A stretch of 64,000 bases of DNA. It comes from Alnus glutinosa (Eukaryota > Streptophyta > Magnoliopsida > Fagales > Betulaceae). The stretch is from NCBI RefSeq assembly GCF_958979055.1, contig NC_084886.1, forward strand, positions 6,710,154 to 6,774,153, in the 5' to 3' direction. The notes beneath the pieces are model-generated. The model saw only the letters and a program-made list of their open reading frames with translations, was not told the DNA's origin and made no database searches. Positions within the stretch are counted from its first letter, which is position 1. Each line of letters opens with the position of its first letter. A program made the translations under genes and the position numbers. Below are positions 47,920-59,995 of the stretch, one piece after another.

Positions 47920-49110
47920 AATACTTAATCCATATAAATTAAAACATGTTAAAATCTTTATTCCCGTAAGAGTAGTTTAAATTGAAAATAAATATAAAGA
48001 AAAAAATGGGAAGAAGAAAACCTAGTTAGACTCTGATTATTAACGAACATGAATCTATGATATTGTTGGTGTTATACCTATTACATTAAAAAAACAATTA
48101 AAACCCACATATATATAAATATAAAAGAACCTTCGGAAAATGAAAATACAAAGAAAAATAAATACAAAATAAGACAGTCTTTCGATCTGGATTTGCATAA
48201 ATTGCATTGTGATCAAAGCTTGAAAGGAAGCATCGGATTGAAAATCAATGAATTTAAAAAAAAAAAACAAATTACAAAATCAAGCTTGGATCACAACAAT
48301 GTGTAATTCTGATTACAATATTGAATTCAACAATAAAAAGTTTAAATGCATAGAGAGCCATAAATAGGAAATGTAAATTTATCTTGAAATTGATATAAAG
48401 TTTGTTATTAAGTAGAGACCGGCCACTACAACTTTGCAGAAGAAGAAGCCCAAAGGTCCTTGGAAAAAAAGAAGAAGAAAGAGACGCTTGACATTTGGCA
48501 CCATGAAATAACGTATGGCATTTGGCATTTGCTTTTACAATTTAAAAAAAAAAAATAAAGACATTTCCAAAAATGAATGCCTAAAAATCTATGTAAATCA
48601 TACCAATTTGTAAAAATTCCATAAAATATTCAAATGAATTAAAATATAAGACCTTTGATTTTAGTTTAATTTATATAAATTAAAACACGTAAAATCATAC
48701 TTCCCATAAGAGTAGTTTAACATGAAACGATGTATAGGGGGAAGAAAAACAAAAAAAAAAGCAAGAAGAAAACTTGGAAATCAAGTGCATCACATAAAGG
48801 GAAAATAAAAAAAATTATCATAAAACATTCAAATGAATTAAAACATATGACCCTTAATTTCAGTTTAATTAATATAAATTAAAACATGTTAACATTATTG
48901 CTCACATAGGTGTAGTTTTAAATTAAATGAATAGAAAGAATAAAACCTAGATTATAATTATCAAATATTAATAGGCAATTAGTTTGAATATTTGATATTG
49001 TTACTGTGATACATATTATATTTGAATATAAATAAAACCAATATAATTTCGAACATTTAAAAAATAAAAAGCAAAATAAACAAAGTATTTTTTTTGATTG
49101 ATACAAAATA
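47920..49110. repeat. diverged direct duplication
   Basis: ATAAATTAAAACATGTTAA, then AGAGTAGTTTAAA-like and AAAACCTAG followed by GATATTGTT, occur at 47933-48070 and again at 48874-49000; a shorter third copy (AAATTAAAACACG, CATAAGAGTAGTTTAA) is at 48675-48722. Spacing of the two long copies is about 940 bp. Both copies then have a similar ATAAAACC/AAATACAAA run. Confidence 0.6.
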
Positions 49111-49765
49111 AAATAAAATAAAATAAAATAAAATATTTCACTTAACATCTCCTTTTGTGTTTGAAAAGTATTTATGTTCCTTTGCTGCATAATAATGAAA
49201 TAATTTTTTTTTTCCTTCTTTTGCTTTTAAAAGTATAAAAAGTACTTACAAAAAATGCCTAAAAATTTGACAAATCACACAAATGAAAAAAAGAAGAAGA
49301 CAACATTTCAAATAAAGAACACCCCAACCAAATATTTTACAAACAAAATGAAAGACATATTCATGTTCATAAGAGGGAATACCTTCTTTGAACATGATTT
49401 CACCGGAAAAAGGCCGAAAGTTTTTGGTTCGTTGAATTGTTTTTTGCCATAAGAAGCAAATTTTGACGAGAACTACCCTTCAAATAAATCTGATGCAAAT
49501 AGTGCAACGGTTGTTTGCAGCATGCCTCTTCAAATCCTTAAATATGTCTTCTCTCAATCAATAGGTTGTTCCTATCCCAAACATTGTATTGCAGCTAGCG
49601 GGTTTTTTTTTTTTTTTTTAACTAGAAAACTAACTTCAAAGTTTCACTTAAGGCACATTTCACAAACTTAAAATTACACATGTTAATAGAATATAGTGCC
49701 ACATGTCATGAATTTAGTTGTTTTTACACATGCCACATGTCAATATTATGCATTCCTATGAATGA

Positions 49766-49768
<3 letters not shown>

Positions 49769-49840
<72 letters not shown>
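49769..49840. repeat. (CT)n(AT)n compound microsatellite
   Basis: About 16 CT units are followed directly by about 19 AT units. Confidence 0.92.
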
Positions 49841-49843
<3 letters not shown>

Positions 49844-50059
49844 TATATGATAGTAAATAGGCAGACACTACAAACAGTTTTTTATTGTTTTCTCTCTATT
49901 CATTTCCTTATTTCACACACTCTTGCCCTCTTTTTTTCACTCTCTTCCACACAAAATAATATTTAAAGAAAATAAATAGTAGAATAGAAAATCTGTTGAA
50001 GAGAGTATATAAAAAAAGTAGGTAAAATAGAGAGTTATACTTTTTCAATAACTACTTAT

Positions 50060-50300
50060 AGGGGATGATGTGATGATTTGTTTACATCGTGTTTTGTGGT
50101 TTGAAAATGCGACATTTAAAAACACAATTAAGTATTTGATTAAATTACGATTTGGCCTTTAAACTCGTAGTTTAACTTTTAAAATTGATGGTTTTTAAAA
50201 ACACACTTTCTTACTTGAGATTTGAAAAACATAGATTTTTTTATTTTTCACGTTTTCAAATATAAATTCTTTAAAAAAGTACTCCCAAACGACATACTTT
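50060..50300. mobile_element. second copy related to the 43.1-kb MITE
   Basis: ACAATTAAGTATTTGATTAA, TTACGATTTGGCCTTTAAA and CGTTTTCAAATATAAATTC keep the word order of the MITE at 43131-43450, ending in CTCCCAAACGACATAC. More diverged; ends unclear. Confidence 0.5.
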
Positions 50301-50446
50301 CTCTAATTTTGTTTAAAAACATAGTTTTAACCAATTGCTAAGCTAAAGAACTCAAAAGATGCAAAACTTAGGTAATAAAATTGGTTATTTTTAAAAAATA
50401 TAGATAACTTTTTGACAAGGCTGCAAACATCATGCAGTAAGATTAA

Positions 50447-50504
50447 AATAATAATAATAATAATAATAATAATAATTATTATTATTATTATTATTATTAT
50501 TATT
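50447..50504. repeat. (AAT)n/(ATT)n inverted microsatellite
   Basis: About ten AAT units meet about ten ATT units, so the tract is a self-complementary hairpin. It ends 128 bp before the isopentenyl phosphate kinase start codon. Confidence 0.9.
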
Positions 50505-50631
50505 TTAAAAAAAAACACCTTTGAGTTAAGGAGAGTTCTATTATTCCCTTCCCGTAGTGGAGTCAATACTGGGTTCATTTAGTACGAAAAGATTTGGGCA
50601 AAGCAACAAGGAGGATCTCAGAACCAATTCA

Positions 50632-53600
50632 ATGGAGGAGGAGAAGCAAGAAAAGCACCAAACCAAACCAATCCGTTGCATCGTAAAACTGGGTACGTTA
50701 TTTAATTTAATTACCTAAGTTTAATTAATTTAATTACTAAGATGATGAAAATTAAATTACCAAACCTCATCACTGTAGTAATTTAATTTTCTTCATAATG
50801 TTAACAGAATCTAAATCACTTCTAATATACTTGGATTAATCTTTTAGCCTTTAACTTAATCGTTTATTGGCTTTACCAAGAAACCCAAAAAAACTGGCTC
50901 GAGCAAATAATGTTTATACAAGTCCACTGGCATTACTAGATTAGTGGGTGTTCGTTGAAATTTCGTTTCTCCCATGTTTAAATTAATCCCTGCTTGAATA
51001 CCGAGAAAGTTAGAGCCTTTGATGTACAATGAGCAAATTGATGATATTATGGATTATTCGATTACATTGCTTGGGTTAATATGCTCAAGAAGGTAGATGA
51101 ACGTTACAACATATTCCCAAGATTCTCGGGGGATTACATTTGCCATTGCTTGCATGTCTGGTGGAGATTCTGATTCATCTTCCTTAACTGGAGTGGTTTC
51201 CTATCCTTAACAGAAATCTTATGAAAAATGGTTTTGAGCAATTTATACTTTGTAGTTAATAATGTAGGAGGATAAACAAAAGCAATATGCAAGGAATTCT
51301 TATATACCGTTTTTTTTTTGTCGGTGCAAACTAGTAAGAAGTGTGTTTTGTGTTGTGAAGGAGGTGCGGCAATTACATGCAAAAATGAACTTGAGAAGAT
51401 AAATGAAGAAAACCTTGGCATAGTGTCATCTCAGCTGAGGCAGGCAATGATGTTGGGGCAGTCTCCTTCTACGAAGGTTCTTGGGATGGATTGGAGCAAG
51501 AGACATGGGGAATCGGAGGTTTCATGTTGTGTAGATGATTTCGGATATGATGCAGTTATAGATTCTAGTCATTTTATTGTTGTTCATGGAGCAGGTTAGT
51601 TGCATAGCTCCATTCATGAATTGGAACTACTTCTTGATCATAAGCATTGAAGACAGACTGAATTTAACTGTGGTTATCACTTGTCAGCATATCGTGCTAA
51701 TCATGTTGCTTATTTACGCAAATGGATGCTAAAGTTTTGGTTCGATAAAAATTGAGAATAATGCTTTTAAGCATACAGAACACGGCAGATTGGTAAAAAG
51801 AAACTTTCAGTTGCTATAATGACGTAACAAATATATCATATCATGGCCTTATTCACTTTATTCTACAGGACAAGGTCCCTGTATTATTTCAGGAGTTGAT
51901 GCTTTGAAGTAGTTTTTGCCGTTATTGTCTTCTAAAGATATGTGGAAGTTTATTTTTTTTATTTTATTTTTATAATGTACGATGGTTGCTGTAGGTTCTT
52001 TTGGGCACTTTCAGGCTAGTAAATCTGGGGTTCATAAAGGAGGATTGGACCAACCTCTTGTCAAGGCTGGTTTTGTTGCTACACGAATATCTGTAAGATA
52101 AACTGCTTTTTGTATGTTGTTATTTCTTGATGTTTTCAGCTTTTGATTTCAACAACTGGGTAGAACCTTTTTGCACTTTAAAGTTTAAGCTGGATAAGTT
52201 TGTGAAGATGGACTGTAAATATTGTTAGCATGGTAAAAGTAAGTAAAACAGAATTGGGCAATCAAGTATAACATCAAGAAAGTATTATCACTTTCAAAGT
52301 TGAATTATTGTACTCATGTACCCTTCCTTGTATAAAACAGAACCGTTTCATCAGATTGAGGTTTTTGTTAACCATGTTTTAGACGCCATACTATCAGGTG
52401 TGATGTTATATGTGGAGTTGTCCGAGTCCTTGATTAATTATGCTATTGTAATTGCAGTTCAACATTAGGGAGGAAAGAAGAAAAGAAAAAAAAAATTGAT
52501 TATCCTTTTGAAGTATGAGGCCATTTTCATGTTCAAGCTGCCAGAGTTTTTTGAGTCCTTTTCGTTTTTATTTTTATTTTATTTTTATCTTGACCTTCTT
52601 TTGTTTTGGGAATTACTTCGGAAGGTTTATTTGAGCCAAATCTCAGATACTAAGAAGATATAGGCTGAAAAAAAAAATTCACCTTCTTTGTCAATCTACA
52701 TTCATTTCGTTTTCTCTGTTTTGTTTCCTGTTTTCTGTTCTTCAGGTCGCGACTCTCAATCTTGAAATTGTTAGAGCACTAGCCAGAGGTACTGATCTAG
52801 CTGTTGCAATTGAACTTTTATTCATATTTTCGCTTAACCTTGTATCTTATATTTTGCATATCTTCTCCCCCCGTCAAGTCTAGTCTGCTATGCAAGTCAA
52901 TCTTGTGTCTCAAAATGTGCACAGAATTCCATATATTTGTTTTTATATGAACACTTTGCTCTCAACACACTAATCATAACCAAGTTTGCCATTTGACGAG
53001 TATGTCACTGGTTTCTATATAGTTATTATTACAGCATCATTGAGGTTGAGTATTTGCCAACTTGCCATATTTTGTTTGTCCCATTGTTTGTAAGACTCTC
53101 TCTAGCAATCTTTTCTTCTTGCTCAATATTGTATTTTGAATTAATATAATGTAGTAAACTGTATATTGACAGGGAATACAAATTTGTCAAATTCAGCCAT
53201 TATATTATTTGAAATATGCAATTTCTCTGGAACTCTTTGTGGCATTGTTCGTCATTTTAATACAACAGACTAAAAGTTCCAGAATTTGAGATGAAAATTG
53301 CTCTTCCTTCAACAACTTATAACCACGTTTTTTTCTTTTTTCCTTATATGAGCAACAGAGCAAGAAATTAAAATTTGCATTAGATTTCTATCTGACTATT
53401 GTGAATTTAGAATTATATGAGCCTTGTGTTACTCTTCACCAAGTGCTTATTTATCTGCTTAGACAGCCCAATTTCTGCTGCATATGCCTCTGAGAAATAG
53501 AAATGGGAAGTGGAGAAAATTACCCTTAGCAAAGTTTCATCTTTTCTTTGCAGAGGGTATTCCTTCGGTTGGAATGTCTCCATTTTCTTGTGGATGGTCA

Positions 53601-56600
53601 ACCTGTCAGAGAAATGTTAGAAGCCTCCAGAAAGACTATTTGTTTCATCATATGCACCAATAATGGGAGACTTGTTCTTTATTTATGCATTCTTTCTTTT
53701 TTGGAGATGTTGTCTCCTCTTCCTAACTTTGGACTCTTATATATTGACAGATAGCCTCAGCTGATATTTCCATGGTGGCTAAGGCTATTGACTCTGGTTT
53801 CATACCTGTAAGTTTGATTTAATAAATTTATAATATAACACTTTGAAGCTTGAAACTACATGAAATCATGTTGTTTTGAGCGTTGTCATGTCTACGTAAA
53901 GTGAATGGCCACCTGTATTGTGTAGTTACTAACTAGAGTTATTACCACACATTGAGTGCTTCACCTTGGTTGTCAGGTAAATAACCATCTTAAATGCGAG
54001 GTATACTTAAAAGCTTGAAACACTAAATGGGAATTTTCTGATTATAATAAGGTTATGAAAACTTGGTTATTTAGTAAGTGAAAAACTATTCCATTAGTAG
54101 CTCTGCATGGAGAAAGATAAATGGACGAGGATTGCTGAAATTGCAAAATCATATAATTTTGAGTTAAAAGGAGGAGGCCCATGTCATACTGAGAGGATTG
54201 TCCTTCAGCAACCAGCAGAAAAAGTTTTAGCTACTAAAAATGTTCATGACTTGATAAAGTGCCAAATACTATGTATGAATTCCAGTGCAGAGAGAGTTTT
54301 AAGGTTGCCATTGGAAGTTACTGCCTAGAGCGACGGTAAAATTCCTCAGCTGTCAAGCACAAGTGCACAGTTTCTTTTTTTTAGATGGAAACTTCATATA
54401 AAAATGCTGAAAATTTATCTGGACCTCCACTTCATAAGCCCTCTTTGGTGAGGTCAACACTGGGCAATGGCCTTTTTTCTGGCTGCTGTTATTAGCGTGT
54501 TGGATTTTTGTAGCCTCTTTATGCCCCCTGGTTTGAACATAAAATATTCTATTAGAAGTTCAAAACATACCTATACTCTTATGTAGAACTCCAGGGATGA
54601 ACTAACTTAGAACTTCAAATCGGTCTATGTATACTCAAGATTTTCTACACATTGATGTTTGAATGACATTAGTTATATCAGTCTCATTGGATTAAAGAAG
54701 AATCTTAAACGGTTTAATGTAATTTATGAATCTCAAAATAAAGGGGGTGTTAAATCTTATGATTGTATATCCTACTGTTATGAAAAAGAAATATGAATAA
54801 TTTGGTCTACGATTTCATATTTTCTTTAGCATTATTATTTGTTGCTTTGTGGATACATTTGTTTGAATTTATCGCTTGGTGCTTATTCTTATTTGCCATC
54901 TAGGTACTGCATGGCGATGCAGTGTTCGATGGATTACAGGTTTGGGTCCATGTGAGACATGTTTATCGGCTTTCTTAGTTGGTAATTGGTATTCGCATCA
55001 TTTATTTACTTTTTAAAATCAGGGTTGCACCATATTGAGTGGAGATGTTATCATACGTCATCTTGCAGAGCAATTAAAGCCTGAATATGTTGTCTTTCTT
55101 GTATCCAGCCCACGGAATATATCCTTTTCATTCTAACTTTGCTGTACACATAAGATTCTTTTATACAGTCTATGCATAATCGGATCTAGATGGCTTAGAG
55201 ATTGGTCTTCAGTCTATAGTTCTTTTTACCTGGTAAATGTTTTTATCTTTTTTTTAATGAATGTTGAAAATAAATGACTCTTGTGGCCTTTTTTTCTATC
55301 TTGGCACATCTTGTCTCGTAATCAGTGGAAGCAGCTTCAGCTTCTTGTCACTTAAACATGCTGGGAAACCATTTTGGGTGAAAACATGGTTTTTGAGGAT
55401 AGAGACTAAATAATTTGGTTCCTTAACAATCCTAATTGTTTGAATTATTTATTACGTACTATTATGCACACAAATGTACTTTCTCATCATGCATCAAGAT
55501 TGGTATGCAAAGTTAGTTTTGCCCAATTTTTGTATTTGACATATCTTACACTTAGATTACCTGTCTCTGTCTGATATTGTACTAAGTGGCATTCTATACT
55601 GTTATCCTAACATGGATTGAAAGACAGATGTTTTGGGGGTATATGACCGTCCACCAGTGGAACCTAATGCTGTACTCTTAAGGGAGATCGGTGAGCACTT
55701 GTTATAAACCCTTGAACTTATATGCGGATGATATCTCAACTGGTTCAGTTGGTCTGCTGACTTGATGGGCTTGACAAATTTTTCTATTAAAACAGCTGTG
55801 TGCAAAGATGGGAATTGGTCTGTTGTGAAACCAGTGCTTCAGAACATGAACAAAGGTTAGTGAGGGGAAATTGAGATTTTTTTATCAAGCTTACATGGCA
55901 ATATAAAGAAGTCCATTGTTTCCTGGAGACAATTTGATGGACATTAGCTTTTTTCATAACATTTGTTTTTAGTATGAGCATTCAGGATATTCATGGATAT
56001 ATATTCTTTCATCTAGAGTAGGGCTGCATCAACCATGAAGGCACTGTTCTAAAGAACAGATTTTTTTTTTCCCCTTCAAATGCAACATAAAATTAGATGA
56101 ATCAAATTGATTTCATTGCAAGACCATACTTCCACAGTGTTTTCAGTTCCTGGCAGTATCTGATTGTACTTGAAAGTGTACCGAATATGAATCTATGGAA
56201 CAAAAGTTGAACTATAGCTTAAGAAACTAGTTGCTTCTACATGCCTTTTAGTCTGCCTATACATTCAAAAATGGATGTATACAAATTTGGACATTTTTTG
56301 AATCTTCCATGTGCCTTTTTGTTGAGACCATGATGGATTTAGATATGCTAGTATTAAGAAAAGCTAAGCATGTTGTAAAGTTGCTCCTTTTTGTTTAACT
56401 TACAACCTCAAAACATATGATTCAACTTGATGAGACACAAGAATGTGTATCTGCAATTTTAGACCCTAGTACCAAATTAATAGTGTTTTTTCCATATCCT
56501 GTCAACAGTTGAAACAACTGTAGCAGCTCATGATACAACTGGGGGCATGTTGACCAAAATAACAGAAGCTGCAATGATTGCAAGACTTGGAATTGATGTT

Positions 56601-56787
56601 TACATTGTGAAAGTAGCAACCTTTTCTTACATTCTAGTCTTTCAATTCATTTTCTGAGACCTTGTAGTATTAAAATATAAGCTGGATGCAGGCAGCCACA
56701 AGCCACTCGCTGAGGGCCTTAAGTGGGGAACTTAGAAGCAACATTCCTGATGATTGGCTTGGGACAGTCATCCGATTCGTGGGCTAA
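50632..56787 (+). CDS. IPK: isopentenyl phosphate kinase
   Basis: The enzyme phosphorylates isopentenyl phosphate to isopentenyl diphosphate with ATP, returning it to the isoprenoid pool in the cytosol. Twelve exons: 50632-50692, 51361-51594, 51995-52092, 52746-52788, 53554-53615, 53751-53807, 54904-54939, 55023-55100, 55624-55690, 55796-55855, 56509-56612, 56692-56787. They join in frame to 331 residues, close to the Arabidopsis protein. The amino-acid-kinase fold is clear: IVKLGGAAITCK at the start (phosphate loop), VVHGAGSFGHFQAS (about 94-107) with the histidine that holds the substrate phosphate, GIPSVGMSPF, VLHGDAVFD, GCTILSGDVIIRHLA, VVFLTDVLGVYDRPP, HDTTGGMLTKI and the ending WLGTVIRF. 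Exon 9 uses a weak acceptor (GAAAG) required to keep the frame; its upstream pyrimidine tract is poor. AATAAA lies at 56859, 72 bases past the stop. It converges on the eIF5A gene. Confidence 0.94.
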
Positions 56788-57891
56788 GTCTGGCAACTAC
56801 AACTACATTGTAAAATGTTTGTGACAATCTGATCGGCCATTCTTCGAATATCATGTACAATAAAGGAGGGTATTACCTGGTGGAATTATTATCAGAATAT
56901 CAGGACCCACAAACTGATTGACATCTTGTAACTTTCACTTTTTCTTTGCCCCAATCTAATTCATGGTTCAATGCACCCATTCCAGAATATGCACATACAA
57001 ATCAAGGTCCTGGGGAGGTGTTTTTTGTTTTTGTTTGTTAATGTTTTTTATTTGAGAATAGAAAACAAAAGAGATATGAAGAAAATTTTAACAAACAGTG
57101 CCCAAATGTTCCAAGAAAATGTGACACTACACTACCCTGGCACCTGCCAGTGATTTAGAAAAAAAAAAAATTGATTACTTAACAACAAAACATACCAGAC
57201 GTCAATGGAGTAAAACCTGAGCTAAATACAGACAATTTCAAAACACAAAACAGGTTGACAAACTGAACATACAGAACTGAGATTTGAAATAATAGCTAAA
57301 TAAAAAACGTATCATATAGGGATTACACAAATTTGTGCCACTGATTCTTAGGGAAATAAAGGCCACCCGAAAGCTTACGGTACACTATCATTCCACTCTA
57401 GCAAATTTCAAATTCGTTAGGAAAATTTCTTGGAATTGGTGAAACTCTTCCATTCATGTACTTCCGCACTCATAAGTAAACACAAGTATAAACCCAAATG
57501 CAATCAAGAGAAAACCACAATAATGAGAACCTGAATAACTTTAAATTGAAACAACATGAGGTGCCAAGAAGTGTATATACAGTCTTTGATGGCGGATATA
57601 ACTTAACATCTCAACACCACGAACCATTTCTAACTTCTCAACACCATGAACCCAGAAATGGTTCAGTACTGATCAAACAGAACAAAAAATATTGCTTATA
57701 AAAAGGTAATTAGCAATGGCAAAGTCTAGCAATAAGTGGAAGCCACATTTCAACAAGAATGTTTCAGAACTTAGTGGCCCTAGTTTTCAAACTCACATAA
57801 AACCACTTAAGGACATTACTATTATCTGCTAAATAGTAATGTCTCAGTTTAAAGTTCCAGTCTTGAAGTATTCCCCACACATGGAGGAAAA
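56788..57891. other. intergenic gap between convergent genes
   Basis: The gap holds the 3' untranslated parts of the two convergent genes. At 57599-57655 the phrase CTCAACACCA(C/T)GAACC occurs twice. No further gene is seen; the frame at 57498-57701 has no known motif. Confidence 0.6.
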
Positions 57892-59603
57892 CTACTTGGG
57901 GCCAATGTCCTTGAGAGCACAGATCTGCTCCTCTCCCATAGCAGACATCACTGACACAACCAGATCTTTTCCCTCAGCAAATCCATCCTTGATCTGCATA
58001 ATAAATTTCAAATGAATAAGACAACAATTAATAATCCATCAGGAAACAGGGACACCAACAACATGAAACATACTTCAGTGAGAATACTATAAACTGCCTA
58101 ACAATTGCCTAGTAACAAAAACTTTTTTAATCGGCAGGATTCTAATAAAAGTTTAAGTTGCCCAGATCCTCCTGTTACAGAAGAGCAGATAAGAAACATA
58201 TTTGGCCAAATATGAAACAATTAAATCTGAAGCAACCCAGCACTAAATCCCCCAACCAAAAACCCATCGATAGTAACCACATATTATATTCGAAGAAAGA
58301 AAATTAGCATTGCATCGCCAGATCATAGACATCGGACAGATCATTAAACATAATTCCAGCAAAAACTGATAAATACATTCAGATGTTCAAACAAATAAAG
58401 CTGGAAGAGAATATAAAGGTTCAAATTTCAAAGAAATAGCTACAAGAAATGGGAGAAAAAAAAATGCTGTACTCTTTCAGAGAGAAAAACCAAGTCACTA
58501 ACCTGCGAGAGCATACTTTCATCGGTTGGAAGCCTCAGGTCATCCTTAGTACTACCATTATCAGTCAGCAGACTCACCTGAAGCATTTAACGAAATATTT
58601 CATTTTTTTAAGTTCGCTTAAACCCAAGTAAGTATTACAAAAAACAAAGAAAAGAAGAAGAAAGTAATCAAAGTGAAAGCTTGATCATACAAATCCATCC
58701 TCAGAAATATCAATCAGCTGATAGTCAGTACGGTTGACATGGGGAACCTGTAATTCAATGATTTACATGTTTATATCTTTGAAACACCACATATCATGCA
58801 ACCCAACAGCAATACCATAGATCTGATCGAATAAATCAACAAAGAACTAAAGAGCTCTCACATCACAGTTGTGGGACGAGGGAACAATATCCTCAAGCTT
58901 CTTGGCAGTGAAAATGTCAATTGCAACAAAGTGACACTTAGCATGTCCATGCTTCCCAGTTTTGGAAGTTGAAACCTCCACAACCTGCAATGAAGACAAA
59001 AGATTAGTATAGAATTTATTAGAACAAAGTAATCATTGAAAATAACGTTGAAAAAAGACAGACTTTACAGAACGTTGAATACATGTTAACAGAAAACGAA
59101 ACAAACTTTTTTTTTCTTTCCTGCTCCGTAGATCAGAAATTCGAGGACTTTCGAACAATTTTCTGAAATTTAAGCTTCCATAGAACCAGCAAGCTCACAA
59201 AATCAAACTGATAACAGGTCATTCTCACGATTTCCATGAAATCAGAAACAGACAATTGAAAAAAAGAAAAAAGAAAAACCCGCAGATGATTCAATAACAT
59301 CGAATCGAGCCAAACTAGGAAGATCAGATATCTATTTTCAGACCCCATCCGGTATTTGCCAAAAAAAAAAAACGTGAACAAAAATCATGTGACACATAAT
59401 CGAGAACAAATCAAACAGATGAACCAAAAGAGGTGGAAGATGTACAAGAGTTGTAGATCTAAGAAGATAGGTATTGTTACCTTGCAGGGCCTGCCTTTGA
59501 TGACAATGTAACCGTTCTTACGGATGGTACCGGCCTGCTGAGGATAGGTCTTCGAAGCTCCGGCATCGGCCTTCGACTCGAAGTGGTGCTCCTCGTCCGA
59601 CAT
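57892..59603 (-). CDS. eIF5A: translation factor eIF5A
   Basis: eIF5A binds the ribosome and relieves stalling, notably at proline-rich stretches, and helps termination. Five exons (59481-59603, 58862-58984, 58691-58747, 58503-58577, 57892-57993) give 159 residues, the standard plant length. The start is [11 protein letters not shown]. The N-terminal SH3-like domain has [12 protein letters not shown], and the loop [12 protein letters not shown] carries the lysine (K52) that is converted to hypusine by deoxyhypusine synthase and hydroxylase. The C-terminal OB-fold domain has [27 protein letters not shown] and the end [10 protein letters not shown]. All residues I know to be needed around the hypusine site are present, and every intron is GT-AG with phase 0. 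It looks fully functional. Confidence 0.97.
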
Positions 59604-59995
59604 CGTTTCGAATCAGAGATGAGGGAAGAGAGAGGTTTAGCAGAGAAATTAGGGAAAGAGAGAAGAAAAGAAAGAGAATTTAAAATCTATCTCATCGCGG
59701 ATGAGATGGAATATAATTTAAAGAAAGAGAATTTAGTTTTTTTTTAATTTTTATTTATTTATTTATTTAAAATAAGTTTTGTGTGGGATTGCGTTACGAG
59801 GACGCTTGGATACGCACGTGGGCTGTCCGCTGGGCCTACTACTTAATAGAAGAGAGAGGGCCGAAGAGGGTCTGAGGCTCTGAGCACAAGACAGAGAAAA
59901 GGACAGAGGCCTTATTTGCAACCCGCCTTATCTGCAAAGGAAAAAAAGAATTTTAATAAAAAATGTGTTCTGATGACACTTTTGCCTGTGTATCA
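59604..59995. promoter_or_regulatory. eIF5A leader and promoter region
   Basis: The minus-strand gene is read from here. The first 80 bases are purine-rich on the plus strand (pyrimidine-rich in the transcript), as is common in translation-factor leaders. A TATA-like element is not clear. No other gene is seen. Confidence 0.5.

Noticed and set aside
54107..54328. A 73-codon frame inside intron 6 of the IPK gene.
   Set aside because: No known motif, and the kinase coding sequence is complete without it.
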